Below are positions 16,919 through 25,746 of a stretch of 49,133 bases of DNA, piece after piece (position 1 is the stretch's first letter; each line of letters begins with the position of its first letter). The notes beneath the pieces were generated by a model. The model made no database searches, was not told the origin of the DNA, and was given only the letters and a program-made list of their open reading frames with translations. A program made the position numbers and the translations under genes. Origin of the DNA: an uncultured Gemmiger sp. (GTDB lineage Bacteria > Bacillota > Clostridia > Oscillospirales > Ruminococcaceae). Location: NCBI GenBank assembly GCA_944388215.1, contig CALXHT010000016.1:1-49133 (forward strand), given 5' to 3'.

Positions 16919-17308
16919 ATGCCAAGCAAAAATCACGGCCGTATGGCACAGGACATGAAGCGGGAACTCATCGCCATCATCGGCGAGATGAAGGACCCGC
17001 GCGTGACCGGCGGCCTGCTGACCGTCACGCGGCTGGATGTGACCCCCGACCTGGACCAGGCCAAGGTCTACATCAGCGTGATGGGACGGGAAGGCGGTCC
17101 GGAACCGGTGGTCAAGGCGCTGAACAAGGCGTCCGGCCACGTGCGTACCGAAATCAGCCGCCGCATGCACATCCGCAAAGCGCCTCGCTTTGTGTTTGTG
17201 GCAGATGAGGGCGCAGCCTATGCTGCCCATATCAACAAGCTGTTGGGGGAACTGGCCGCCAAGGCGGAACCGGCCGCAGAAGACGGCGCGGACAGCGACG
17301 ACGAATAA
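16919..17308 (+). CDS. rbfA: Ribosome-binding factor A
   Basis: 129 residues. Binds the immature 30S subunit near the 5' end of 16S rRNA and is needed for late maturation. Family segments are the start RMAQDMKRELIAIIGEMKDP, then LTVTRLDVTPDLDQAKVYIS and SRRMHIRKAPRFVFVADEG. The Asp/Glu-rich tail is usual. It follows infB by 46 bp, behind a GAGGAAA ribosome site. Confidence 0.95.
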   Translation: MPSKNHGRMAQDMKRELIAIIGEMKDPRVTGGLLTVTRLDVTPDLDQAKVYISVMGREGGPEPVVKALNKASGHVRTEISRRMHIRKAPRFVFVADEGAAYAAHINKLLGELAAKAEPAAEDGADSDDE

Positions 17309-17355
17309 TCGATGCAGGCGGGCTATGCCCGCCATCCCCAGAAAAGAGGAACTGT

Positions 17356-18351
17356 ATGACGCAATCCGTGGATCATGAGACAGTTGTCTCGCGCCTGCTG
17401 AGCGCGGACGAGATCCTGATACTATGCCATAAGAACCCGGACGGTGACACCATCGGCTCGGGCACGGCGCTGTGTCTGGCGCTGCAGAAGCTGGGCAAGA
17501 CCGCTGCGGTTCTGTGCAGCGATCCCGTTCCGGCCATGTATGCGTTCCTGCCCATCACGGTGTTTGACGGCAGCTTCACGCCCCGCTTTGTGGTGGCGGT
17601 GGACGTGGCCGGCATCCAGCTGTTCGGCGACCGCAACAATATGCCCCAGTACGCCGAACATGTGGACCTGTGCATCGACCATCACGGCTCCAACAGCGGC
17701 TATGCCTACGAGTCCATGGTGGACGACAGCGCCGCCGCCACGGCGGAGCTGCTGACGGCACTGATCCCCGAGATGGGCGTGGAGATCACGCCCGATATCG
17801 CGGCCTGCCTGTACACCGGCATTGCCACCGACACCGGCTGCTTCCGGTTCACCAACACCACGGCGGCCACCCACCGCGCGGCGGCGGCCCTGATCGAGGC
17901 GGGCGCCGATGTGGAGAAGCTCAACGAGCGGCTCTTTGAATGCCGCTCCCATGCCCGGATGGCCGCGGAGCGGATGGCGCTGGAAAGTCTGGAATTCTAT
18001 TATGACAATCGCTGTGCCCTGATCTGCCTGACCTGGGATCAGATCCAGGCGGCCGGCGTGGCGGGTGCCGAACTGGAAGACCTGACCAGCCTGCCCCGCT
18101 CCATCGAGGGCGTGGAGGTCGGCCTGACACTGCGCCAGCAGAAGGACGGCAGCTACAAGATCAGCGTGCGCACCGGCCACGATACCAACGCCTGCAACAT
18201 TGCGCGGCGTCTGGGCGGTGGGGGGCATCCCCGTGCGGCCGGCTGCGAGATCAGCGGCAATCTGGACAACGCGAAACACGCCATCCTGGATGAAGTGAAA
18301 AAGGAACTGGACCGCAGCGCCACCCTGAACGCGGCGGAATCCCAGTCCTGA
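17356..18351 (+). CDS. nrnA: DHH/DHHA1 phosphoesterase (NrnA-like)
   Basis: 331 residues. NrnA degrades oligoribonucleotides of 2-5 bases and can dephosphorylate pAp. Visible motifs: CHKNPDGDTIGSG (motif I, metal ligands), VVAVDVA (motif II), the DHH motif in CIDHHGSN (motif III), TGIATDTGCFRF (motif IV), and the DHHA1 loop GGGGHPRAAG near 287-296. All metal ligands appear present. The start follows AGAGGAAC. Location between rbfA and truB is the standard Firmicute order. Whether it prefers nanoRNA, pAp or cyclic dinucleotide products cannot be decided from sequence. Confidence 0.9.
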   Translation: MTQSVDHETVVSRLLSADEILILCHKNPDGDTIGSGTALCLALQKLGKTAAVLCSDPVPAMYAFLPITVFDGSFTPRFVVAVDVAGIQLFGDRNNMPQYAEHVDLCIDHHGSNSGYAYESMVDDSAAATAELLTALIPEMGVEITPDIAACLYTGIATDTGCFRFTNTTAATHRAAAALIEAGADVEKLNERLFECRSHARMAAERMALESLEFYYDNRCALICLTWDQIQAAGVAGAELEDLTSLPRSIEGVEVGLTLRQQKDGSYKISVRTGHDTNACNIARRLGGGGHPRAAGCEISGNLDNAKHAILDEVKKELDRSATLNAAESQS

Positions 18352-18375
18352 AAGTAAAGAAAAGGAAACCCCACT

Positions 18376-19347
18376 ATGCAAACGCCAAACGGCATTCTGC
18401 CCGTGGACAAACCCGCCGGCTGGACCAGCTTTGATGTGCTGGCCAAGCTGCGCGGCGCCCTGGGCACACGCAAGCTGGGGCACTCGGGCACACTGGATCC
18501 CATGGCGACCGGTGTGCTCGCTGTGTTTATCGGCAAGGCCACCTCGGCCGCCGACCGCCAGCTGGATCACGACAAAACCTACGAAGCAACGCTGCGTCTG
18601 GGCCAGCGCACCGATACCGGCGATATCACCGGCACCGTGCTGGAGACCGCCCCGGTGACGGTGGGGGAGACGGAGCTGCACGCCGTGCTGCCCCGTTTTC
18701 TGGGAGAACAGATGCAGCTGCCGCCCATGTACAGCGCCGTGAAGATCAACGGCCAGCCCCTCTACAAGGCGGCCCGCAAGGGCCAGACGGTGGAGCGCAC
18801 ACCCCGCCCCATCACGGTGTACAGCATCGATTACCTGGGCAGCCCGGCACCGGGGGATTACACGCTGCGCATTGCCTGCTCCAAGGGCACCTACATCCGG
18901 GTGCTGGCCGAGGATATCGGCAGCGCCCTGGGCGTGCCGGCCACGCTGGCCGCGCTGCGCCGTACCCGGGCCGGTGTCTTCACGATCGGTCAGTGCCATA
19001 CGCTGCCGGAAATTCTGGCGGCGGCCGAGGCCGGCGCGCTGGCGGACAGCGGCTGGATCCTGCCGGTGGAGACTGTGTTTGCACCGCTGCCGGCCCTGAC
19101 GGTCAACGACGGTGTGAAAGCGCATCTTTTCAACGGCTGTCCCACCAGCCACTATGCAGCCGCCGACGGGCGCTACCGCACCTACGACCAGGCCGGGCAG
19201 TTCCTGGGCCTGGCGGCGGTGACGGAGGGCGTGCTGCGGGTGGAAAAACTCTTTTGTGAAAGGAAGGAAAACGCCGATGCAGATCTATCATGCCATGACG
19301 CCGGTGCAGGCCCCGCAGGGGTGCGCGGTGGCGCTGGGGTACTTTGA
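18376..19347 (+). CDS. truB: tRNA pseudouridine-55 synthase TruB
   Basis: 323 residues as read. Converts U55 in the T-loop of tRNAs to pseudouridine. The catalytic motif HSGTLDPMATGVL carries the Asp nucleophile; KTYEATLRLG and SKGTYIRVLAEDIG are also typical. Start behind AAAGGAAAC. The oddity is the end: normal TruB proteins finish soon after the segment seen here as LRVEKLF, but this frame runs another 30 codons of low-complexity Ala/Gly sequence, 71 bp into ribF. One extra T in the CTTTT run at about 19250-19254 would give Leu-Phe-Leu-stop. The extension may be real or reflect a one-base error. Confidence 0.93.
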   Translation: MQTPNGILPVDKPAGWTSFDVLAKLRGALGTRKLGHSGTLDPMATGVLAVFIGKATSAADRQLDHDKTYEATLRLGQRTDTGDITGTVLETAPVTVGETELHAVLPRFLGEQMQLPPMYSAVKINGQPLYKAARKGQTVERTPRPITVYSIDYLGSPAPGDYTLRIACSKGTYIRVLAEDIGSALGVPATLAALRRTRAGVFTIGQCHTLPEILAAAEAGALADSGWILPVETVFAPLPALTVNDGVKAHLFNGCPTSHYAAADGRYRTYDQAGQFLGLAAVTEGVLRVEKLFCERKENADADLSCHDAGAGPAGVRGGAGVL

Positions 19348-20209
19348 CGGCGTACACTGCGGGCACCGGATGGTGCTGGGCAGCGCCGTGCGGTACGCCG
19401 CCGAACGGGGCCTGACGCCGGCCGCCTTCACCTTTGAACTGCCCGGCAACCAGACCCTCAAGGGCGGGCGGATTCTCTCCATGGCGCAAAAGCATGCCCG
19501 CATCGAAAGCCTGGGCATCGAACAGTATCTGGAGCCTCCCTTTGAGGCGTTCCGGGACCTCTCGCCGGAGGATTTCGTCCGCAAGGTGCTGGTGGAATGC
19601 TTTGGTGCCCGGGCGGTTTTCTGCGGCAACAATTTCACCTTCGGCGCCCGGGCGGCCGGCAATGTGGAGCGTCTGCGCGCCCTCTGCGACCCGCTGGGCA
19701 TTTCGGTGCAGATCGTGCCCATGGCGCAGTATGGTTCCCAGGCCGTTTCCTCCACCCGCATCCGCGCGGCGCTGGAGGAGGGGCGTCTGGATGATGCCAA
19801 CGCCATGCTGGGAGCGCCCTATGCCATCGACTGGACCATCACCCACGGCAAGGGCATCGGCACCAGCCGGCTGGGAACCCCCACCGTCAACCAGAACTAT
19901 CCGCCCGATGCCCTGCAGCCCTGCAGCGGTGTCTATCTGACCCGCATCCGGCTGGAAGGACGCTGGTGGCCCGCTGCCACCGGCATCGGACGGCGCCCCA
20001 CGGTGGATGACAGCGCCAACGCGGCCGTCACCTGTGAGACCTACGTGCCGGACTTCTCCGGGGATCTGTACGGCCAGAATCCGGTGCTGGAATTTCACCG
20101 GTATTACTGCCCTGTGCGCAAGTTCCGCACGCTGGAAGAACTGTCCCAGCTCATTCACCGCGCGGCGGGGGAGAGCGAGGCCTATTTTGCCGCTCAGACG
20201 GTAAAATAA
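19277..20209 (+). CDS. ribF: Bifunctional riboflavin kinase / FAD synthetase
   Basis: 310 residues. Phosphorylates riboflavin to FMN and adenylates it to FAD. The N-terminal adenylyltransferase has [16 protein letters not shown] (family: GxFDGxHxGH) and [18 protein letters not shown]. The C-terminal kinase has [16 protein letters not shown], with the PTxN active-site segment, and [10 protein letters not shown]. The start at 19277 follows AAAGGAAGG; the upstream ATG at 19256 has no spacing to a ribosome site. Overlaps truB by 71 bp on the same strand. Confidence 0.95.
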   Translation: MQIYHAMTPVQAPQGCAVALGYFDGVHCGHRMVLGSAVRYAAERGLTPAAFTFELPGNQTLKGGRILSMAQKHARIESLGIEQYLEPPFEAFRDLSPEDFVRKVLVECFGARAVFCGNNFTFGARAAGNVERLRALCDPLGISVQIVPMAQYGSQAVSSTRIRAALEEGRLDDANAMLGAPYAIDWTITHGKGIGTSRLGTPTVNQNYPPDALQPCSGVYLTRIRLEGRWWPAATGIGRRPTVDDSANAAVTCETYVPDFSGDLYGQNPVLEFHRYYCPVRKFRTLEELSQLIHRAAGESEAYFAAQTVK

Positions 20210-20233
20210 TTGGCAAAATACCGCACCCTGCTC

Positions 20234-20262
20234 TTGTAATTCCGGCGCGGTTGTGCTATACT
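20234..20262 (+). promoter_or_regulatory. Promoter of rpsO
   Basis: TTGTAA (20234-20239), 17 bp, TATACT (20257-20262). There is no terminator after ribF, so rpsO can also be reached by readthrough. Confidence 0.75.
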
Positions 20263-20283
20263 ATTGTCTGCTACCGTGGCCCG

Positions 20284-20322
20284 GTATGGGGCGTATGCCT
20301 CAGATCTGCAGTTACCCCATAC
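20284..20322 (+). promoter_or_regulatory. Structured rpsO leader, possible S15 binding site
   Basis: GTATGGGG (20284-20291) pairs perfectly with CCCCATAC (20315-20322), with an inner palindrome CAGATCTG in the loop. Many bacteria let excess S15 bind a leader structure before rpsO and block translation. This leader is suitable in place and shape; binding itself is inference. Confidence 0.5.
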
Positions 20323-20361
20323 TGCGCCATCGGCAAATATTACTTGAAAGAGGTATCTGTT

Positions 20362-20634
20362 ATGAGCCAGAAATCTGCTATCGAAAAGCAGCCCATCATC
20401 GCGAAGGCCGCCCTGCATGAGGGCGACACCGGTTCTCCGGAGGTCCAGGTTGCGCTGCTCACCGCGCGCATCAACCACCTGACCGAGCATCTGAAGAGCA
20501 ACAAGCATGACAACCACAGCCGCCGCGGCCTGTTCAAGATGGTCGGCCGCCGCCGCAATCTGCTGGCCTATCTGCAAAAGAAGGACATCAACCGTTATCG
20601 TGCCCTGATCGCTGAGCTGGGTCTGCGCAAGTAA
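20362..20634 (+). CDS. rpsO: 30S ribosomal protein S15
   Basis: 90 residues, the universal length. Primary binder of the 16S rRNA central domain. Conserved segments [20 protein letters not shown], then [20 protein letters not shown] and [12 protein letters not shown]. The start at 20362 follows AAAGAGGTA; a 37-codon longer frame would include the leader structure and promoter. Its hairpin terminator separates it from pnp. Confidence 0.98.
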   Translation: MSQKSAIEKQPIIAKAALHEGDTGSPEVQVALLTARINHLTEHLKSNKHDNHSRRGLFKMVGRRRNLLAYLQKKDINRYRALIAELGLRK

Positions 20635-20646
20635 TTTTCGCAAAAA

Positions 20647-20690
20647 CGGGCAGGGTGCATATCCGCACCCTGCCCGCTTTTTATTTTTTC
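20647..20690 (+). terminator. rpsO terminator
   Basis: CGGGCAGGGTGC pairs with GCACCCTGCCCG (12 bp, 6-base loop), followed by CTTTTTATTTTTT. Confidence 0.9.
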
Positions 20691-20836
20691 CACTGCATGG
20701 CTTTCGGCCGGGGATGCCGCCGTTTTGTGCAGTAAATCGAGCATCCAGACATCGGGTCTGGCTGCTGGCTTTATTGCTCAAACCGGGAGCAGACGCGGCC
20801 ACGGTATAAAAAATCCAAACAGAAGGAGAATCATTC
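20691..20836 (+). promoter_or_regulatory. Structured leader of pnp
   Basis: About 145 bases between the rpsO terminator and pnp. ACTGCA (from 20692) can pair with TGCAGT (near 20733), enclosing a GGC/GCC stem; CCAGAC (20745-20750) pairs with GTCTGG (20756-20761); GCTC and GGAGC pair near 20776-20791. No clear -35/-10 pair was found. Autoregulated leader hairpins cut by RNase III are known for pnp in enterobacteria; a similar role here is speculation. Confidence 0.4.
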
Positions 20837-22993
20837 ATGGCTTACGAATTTGCTTCCCGCCTGGAAACATTCCCCCACTACCGCAAATTTGAGACGACCT
20901 TCGCGGGCCGTCCCTTTGTGGTGGAAACCGGCAAGATGTGCGGCCTGGCCAACGGCAGTGCCATGGTCCGCTATGGCGACACCTGCGTGCTCTGCAACGT
21001 CACGATGAGCGAAAAGCCCCGGGAAGGCGTGGATTTCTTCCCCCTGAGCGTGGAGTTTGAGGAGAAGCTCTACGCCGCAGGCCGCATTCCCGGCAGCTTC
21101 ATGCGCCGCGAAGGCCGTCCCGGTGAGCATGCGATCCTGTCCTCCCGCGTGGTGGACCGTCCCATCCGGCCCCTCTTTCCCAAGGAGATGCGCAACGATG
21201 TCTGCGTGACCATGACCGTCATGAGCCTGGACCCCGACAATTCCCCCGAGATCACCGGCATGAACGGCGCTTCGCTGGTCATTGCCATGTCGGACATTCC
21301 CTGGAACGGCCCCATTGCCGGTGTGTTTGTCGGCCTGGTGGACGGCCAGATCGTCCTCAACCCCACCAAGGAGCAGCGGGAGCACAGTGACCTGTCCCTG
21401 ACGCTGGCCGCCAGCGAGGAGAAGATCGTCATGATCGAAGCCGGCGCCAACGAGGTGGACGAGGCCACCATGATGGAGGCCATCAGGGCCGGCCATGCCG
21501 AGATCAAGAAGATGCTGGCCTTCATCCGCAGCATTGTGGACGAGATCGGCAAACCCAAGAAGACTTTTACGCCGGTGGAACTGGACCACGGCCTGCTGGC
21601 GGATGTCTACGCCAAGCATCTGGACGAAGTCAAAAAGGCCATGGACACCGACGACAAGAATGTGCGGGACGCCGCCCTGCTGCCCATTATGGACGCCATC
21701 GCAGAGGAGCATCCCGAGCTGACCGCCGCGGACATCGACCTCATCAGCTACAAGCTGCAGAAAAAGGTGGTTCGCACCTGGCTGCTGGAGGACGGCAAGC
21801 GCGTGGACGGCCGCGGCATCAACGAGATCCGTCCGCTGGCTGCCGAAGTGGGCCTGCTGCCCCGTGTGCACGGTTCCGGCATGTTCACCCGCGGCCAGAC
21901 CCAGGTCCTGACGGTCTGCACGCTGGGCTCCACCAAGGATGCCCAGCTGATGGACGATCTGTCCGACACCCAGTACAAGCGGTACATCCACCACTATAAC
22001 TTCCCGCCCTACTCGGTGGGCGAGGCCCGGGCACCCCGCAGCCCCGGACGCCGCGAGATCGGCCATGGCAATCTGGCCGAGCGCGCCCTGGTGCCGGTGC
22101 TGCCCGACCAGAGCGAGTTCCCCTACACCATCCGCTGCGTCTCCGAGGTGCTCTCCTCCAACGGTTCCACCTCCCAGGCTTCCATCTGCGGTTCCACCCT
22201 GGCCCTGATGGATGCCGGCGTGCCCATCAAGGCGCCGGTGGCGGGCATCTCCTGCGGCCTGATCACCGACGGGGACCCGCTGCACGGCGGCCGCTGGATG
22301 ACCATGCTGGACATCCAGGGCGTGGAGGACTTCCACGGCGACATGGACTTCAAGGTGGGCGGTACCCGCCGCGGCATCACGGCCATCCAGATGGACATCA
22401 AGGTGGACGGCCTGACCTACGAGATTGTGGAGGAAGCCCTGGAGAAGTGCCGCAAGGGCCGTCTGTATATCCTGGACGAGATCATCAAGCCGGTCATCGC
22501 CGAGCCGCGCAAGGAGCTCTCTCCCTACGCGCCCAAGATGTTCAGCATGATGATTCCCGTGGACAAGATCAAGGATGTCATCGGTAAGGGCGGCAAGGTC
22601 ATCCAGGAGATGTGCGCCAACTTCAACTGCAAGATCGACATCGAGGAGGACGGCCACGTCTTCATCTCTGCCGTGGATCAGGAGGACGCCAAGCGGGCCA
22701 TTGCCACCATCAAGACCATTGTGGAGGATCCCGAGATCGGTGCCATCTACAAGGGTCGGGTCACCCGCCTGATGAACTTCGGTGCCTTCGTGGAGATTGC
22801 GCCGGGCAAGGAAGGCCTGGTTCACATCTCCAAGCTGGACGATCACCGTGTGGCCCATGTGGAGGATGTGGTTGCCGTGGGCGATCCCATCTTCGTCATG
22901 GTCACCGACATCGATCAGCAGGGACGCATCAACCTGTCCCGCAAGGATGCGCTGGCAGCCATCGCCAAGAAGCGTGCAGCCCAGCAGCAGTAA
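20837..22993 (+). CDS. pnp: Polyribonucleotide nucleotidyltransferase (PNPase)
   Basis: 718 residues. Phosphorolytic 3'-5' exoribonuclease, core of the RNA degradosome; can also add tails. Two RNase PH domains are visible, the first with ETGKMCGLANGSAMVRYGDT and RRGRPGE-like MRREGRPGEHA, the second with GRGINEIRPLAAEVGLLPRV and SDGDPLHGGR-like ITDGDPLHGGRW. The KH domain (about 570-620) has IKDVIGKGGKVIQEM with its GXXG loop; the S1 domain (about 635-700) has YKGRVTRLMNFGAFVEIAPG. Start behind AGAAGGAG. Confidence 0.97.
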   Translation: MAYEFASRLETFPHYRKFETTFAGRPFVVETGKMCGLANGSAMVRYGDTCVLCNVTMSEKPREGVDFFPLSVEFEEKLYAAGRIPGSFMRREGRPGEHAILSSRVVDRPIRPLFPKEMRNDVCVTMTVMSLDPDNSPEITGMNGASLVIAMSDIPWNGPIAGVFVGLVDGQIVLNPTKEQREHSDLSLTLAASEEKIVMIEAGANEVDEATMMEAIRAGHAEIKKMLAFIRSIVDEIGKPKKTFTPVELDHGLLADVYAKHLDEVKKAMDTDDKNVRDAALLPIMDAIAEEHPELTAADIDLISYKLQKKVVRTWLLEDGKRVDGRGINEIRPLAAEVGLLPRVHGSGMFTRGQTQVLTVCTLGSTKDAQLMDDLSDTQYKRYIHHYNFPPYSVGEARAPRSPGRREIGHGNLAERALVPVLPDQSEFPYTIRCVSEVLSSNGSTSQASICGSTLALMDAGVPIKAPVAGISCGLITDGDPLHGGRWMTMLDIQGVEDFHGDMDFKVGGTRRGITAIQMDIKVDGLTYEIVEEALEKCRKGRLYILDEIIKPVIAEPRKELSPYAPKMFSMMIPVDKIKDVIGKGGKVIQEMCANFNCKIDIEEDGHVFISAVDQEDAKRAIATIKTIVEDPEIGAIYKGRVTRLMNFGAFVEIAPGKEGLVHISKLDDHRVAHVEDVVAVGDPIFVMVTDIDQQGRINLSRKDALAAIAKKRAAQQQ

Positions 22994-23002
22994 GCAAAAT
23001 AC

Positions 23003-23042
23003 AAAAGGAGACCGGCTCCCGCGGGAGCCGGTCTCCTTTTTG
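23003..23042. terminator. Bidirectional terminator, 18-bp perfect stem
   Basis: Bases 23003-23020 and 23023-23040 are exact inverted copies around a 2-base GC centre, with T-runs on both sides. It ends pnp and the convergent ackA. Confidence 0.9.
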
Positions 23043-23066
23043 TTTGTGTGACAGGGGAGAAATGAA

Positions 23067-24278
23067 TTACTCGTCGGCCAGAACTTCCTTGGTGTCGCGG
23101 GCAATCATCAGTTCCTCGTTGGTTTCCACCACCAGCGTGCGGACGCGGGCGCCCCAGGCGGTGATTTCCACCACATCCTTGTGCTGGCTGCGCACACTGC
23201 GGTTTTTGTCGGTATCGATGCGGATGCCCAGCCAATCCATGTGATGGCAGATCTTGGCGCGAGACTCATCGTCATGCTCGCCGATGCCGCCGGTGAAGAC
23301 GATAGCGTCCACACCACCCATGGCGGCGATGTAGCTGCCGATGATCTTCTTGATCTGGTAGTTCAGCATATCCAGGGCCAGCTGTGCGCGTTCATTGCCG
23401 TCCTTGGCGGAGGACTCCACGTCACGGATATCGCTGGAAACACCGGAAACGCCCAGCAGGCCGGACTTCTTGTTCAGGATCTCATCCAGCTGATGGCCGG
23501 TGATATCCAGGGTGTACTTCAGGTAGTTGACCACAGAGGGGTCCAGGTCACCGCAGCGGGTGCCCATCATCAGGCCGGCCAGCGGGGTCATGCCCATGGA
23601 AGTGTCCACAACCTTGCCCTGGTCGACGGCGGCGATGGAAGAACCGTTGCCCAGATGGCAGGTGATCAGCTTCAGGCGCTCGATGGGCTCCTCCAGGTAT
23701 TCCGCAGCGCGATGGCTGACGTACTTGTGGCTGGTGCCATGGAAGCCGTAGCGGCGCACGCCGTACTTCTCATAGTACTCGTAGGGAATGGCATACATGT
23801 ACGCCTTCGGCGGCATGGTGGAGTGGAAAGCCGTGTCGAAGACAGCGACGTTGGGCTTGTCCTCACCGAAGACCTTGTAGGAGGCCTCGATGCCCAGGAT
23901 GGCGGCGGGGTTGTGCAGCGGCGCCAGGGGAGAGAGGTCGCGGATGGCCTTGATGACATCGGGGGTGATCAGGCAGCTCTTCTTGAACTGCTCGCCGCCG
24001 TGGACCACGCGGTGACCGATGGCATCGATCTCGCTGACGCTGTCAATGACTTTGCCGTTGCCGGTGGTCATCTTCTTGACGACTTCGCCGAACGCTTCGG
24101 TATGGGTGGGGAAGATTGCAGGCGTCGTGGCCTTCTGACCGTTGGCTTCATGGGTGATCATGCTGCTTTCCATGCCGATACGTTCACACAGGCCTTTGCA
24201 GAGCACCTTCTCACCGTCCATATCGATGAGCTGGTACTTCAGGCTCGAAGAACCGCAGTTGATAACCAGAATTTTCAT
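23067..24278 (-). CDS. ackA: Acetate kinase
   Basis: 403 residues, the usual length. Converts acetyl phosphate and ADP to acetate and ATP, the energy-yielding last step of acetate fermentation. The N-terminal phosphate site is MKILVINCGSSSLKYQLI. Family signatures RYGFHGTSHKYVSHRAAEYL and LITCHLGNGSSIAAVDQGK, plus FTGGIGEH for the adenine site. The start at 24278 follows GGAGGATA; the 40-codon longer reading would extend through the promoter. No pta gene is in the window. Divergent from tmcAL, whose enzyme uses acetate. Confidence 0.97.
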   Translation of the reverse strand: MKILVINCGSSSLKYQLIDMDGEKVLCKGLCERIGMESSMITHEANGQKATTPAIFPTHTEAFGEVVKKMTTGNGKVIDSVSEIDAIGHRVVHGGEQFKKSCLITPDVIKAIRDLSPLAPLHNPAAILGIEASYKVFGEDKPNVAVFDTAFHSTMPPKAYMYAIPYEYYEKYGVRRYGFHGTSHKYVSHRAAEYLEEPIERLKLITCHLGNGSSIAAVDQGKVVDTSMGMTPLAGLMMGTRCGDLDPSVVNYLKYTLDITGHQLDEILNKKSGLLGVSGVSSDIRDVESSAKDGNERAQLALDMLNYQIKKIIGSYIAAMGGVDAIVFTGGIGEHDDESRAKICHHMDWLGIRIDTDKNRSVRSQHKDVVEITAWGARVRTLVVETNEELMIARDTKEVLADE

Positions 24279-24335
24279 GGGGTATCCTCCTTCAGTGGTG
24301 TCAGGGCAAAAGGCCCTTTTCGAGTTACTAAAAAT

Positions 24336-24364
24336 ATTATATAATGGGGACACTTGATTTTCAA
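24336..24364 (-). promoter_or_regulatory. ackA promoter
   Basis: Minus strand: TTGAAA (24364-24359), 17 bp, TATAAT (24341-24336). A small hairpin (AGGGC/GCCCT) follows in the leader. Confidence 0.8.
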
Positions 24365-24412
24365 GGACAATAAACGCAAGATAGCACAATTTTTGCATAG
24401 TAGGAGCAGCGA

Positions 24413-25579
24413 ATGAATTTTGTTGGCATCATTACTGAATACGACCCCTTCCACAACGGCCATGCGGCACAGCTGGCAGCGGTGCGCCGTGCGGGGGCTG
24501 CATGCATTGCGGTCTGCATGAGCAGCGGCGCAGTCCAGCGGGGCGGTGTGCCCATCCTGCCGGACAGCGTCCGTGCCCGGGCTGCCCTGGAAGCGGGGGC
24601 CGATCTGGTCATCGCGCTGCCGGCGCCCTATGCCTGCGCCACGGCGGAGCAGTTTGCCGCGGCAGGAGTGTTTTTGCTGGGGGCGCTGGGGTGTGATACG
24701 CTGGCCTTCGGCGCCGAAACCCCCGAGGCAGACAGACTGATGCAGGCGGCACAACTGTTGGGGGAGCCCGCCTTGCAGACAGAACTGCGGCAGCGGCTGG
24801 GCACCGGTATGACCTATGCGGCAGCCCGGGCCGAGGCAGCGGAAGTGCTGTCGCCCGGCATGGGGGTCCTGCTGCGCACTCCCAACAACATTCTGGGCAT
24901 TGAATACTGCAAGGCCATCCTGAGCCAGAACAGTCCGCTTCGCCCCATGCCGCTGCCCCGGTGGGGAGCAGCCCACGGCGGGGAAGCCGGGAGCCATAAC
25001 GGCACCCCGATGGCCAGCGCCAGTTATCTGCGAAAACTCCCGCTGCAGGAGTGGGCACCGTTTGTGCCGCAGCAGGCCATGGTGCTCTACCGAAAGGCCG
25101 GAGCAGAAGGGCATCTGCTTGATCCCCGCAGGTTGGAAACGGCATTGCTGGCGCTGCTGCGGGCGGCACCGCCGGAGCGTTTCGCCCGGGTGCGGGGCGT
25201 CAGCGAGGGGCTGGAACACCGGCTGGCAGCGGCGGTCCGGGAAGCAACCAGCCTGGAAGACCTCTACACCCGCCTGAAAACTAAGCGATATCCCCACGCA
25301 CGGCTCCGCCGGCTGGTGCTGGATGCGGCGCTGGATTTTCCGGCGGATCTGCCCGCGCCGCCCTATCTGCTGGTGCTGGGAGCCCGCAAACAAGCGCTTT
25401 CCTGTCTGAAAAATGCTGCCCTGCCGGCCGGCACATCGCTGGCTGATCTGGTACGTACCGGTTCCGACGCAGCCCGCATTGGCGGGCTGCACAGTCGAGC
25501 GGTGGATTTTTCGTCACTTTGCAGGGAAGAAATCCGGCCTATGGGACTTGCCTTCACGACAAAACCGATGTTACTATAA
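24413..25579 (+). CDS. tmcAL: tRNA(Met) cytidine acetate ligase
   Basis: 388 residues. TmcAL (old name YlbM, DUF795) activates acetate with ATP to acetyl-AMP and acetylates the wobble cytidine of elongator tRNA-Met, giving ac4C34. The nucleotidyltransferase-type HxGH motif is in EYDPFHNGHAAQL (10-22, H14 to H17). RTPNNILGIEYCKAI and ASASYLRKLP are typical of the family. Start behind TAGGAG. Divergently paired with ackA, about 135 bp apart, so an acetate-producing and an acetate-using enzyme share one control region. Confidence 0.92.
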   Translation: MNFVGIITEYDPFHNGHAAQLAAVRRAGAACIAVCMSSGAVQRGGVPILPDSVRARAALEAGADLVIALPAPYACATAEQFAAAGVFLLGALGCDTLAFGAETPEADRLMQAAQLLGEPALQTELRQRLGTGMTYAAARAEAAEVLSPGMGVLLRTPNNILGIEYCKAILSQNSPLRPMPLPRWGAAHGGEAGSHNGTPMASASYLRKLPLQEWAPFVPQQAMVLYRKAGAEGHLLDPRRLETALLALLRAAPPERFARVRGVSEGLEHRLAAAVREATSLEDLYTRLKTKRYPHARLRRLVLDAALDFPADLPAPPYLLVLGARKQALSCLKNAALPAGTSLADLVRTGSDAARIGGLHSRAVDFSSLCREEIRPMGLAFTTKPMLL

Positions 25580-25746
25580 AACTATGGAGAATTCGGGCGC
25601 TATACGACGACTTTGTTGCATTTTTAACGTGCAAGATTTGTGCGTTTTATCGCTCGCTATCTGGAAGAAAGGATCTGTTTAACTCCCATATGGCAAGGCG
25701 GCAGAAGCTGATTTTTGGTGTTCTGCGGCCGGAAAGGAGGATTCCC

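Noticed and set aside
13966..16929. A 987-residue open frame on the minus strand opposite ylxQ and infB
   Set aside because: The plus strand encodes IF-2 with every expected motif. The long antisense frame is a by-product of high GC at third positions and has no ribosome site or domain.
20831..23104. A 757-residue antisense frame opposite pnp
   Set aside because: pnp is intact and this frame would read through the bidirectional terminator.
25580..25746. A promoter for the lipoprotein gene at 25.7 kb
   Set aside because: No pair of boxes with 16-18 bp spacing was convincing; readthrough from tmcAL is equally likely.
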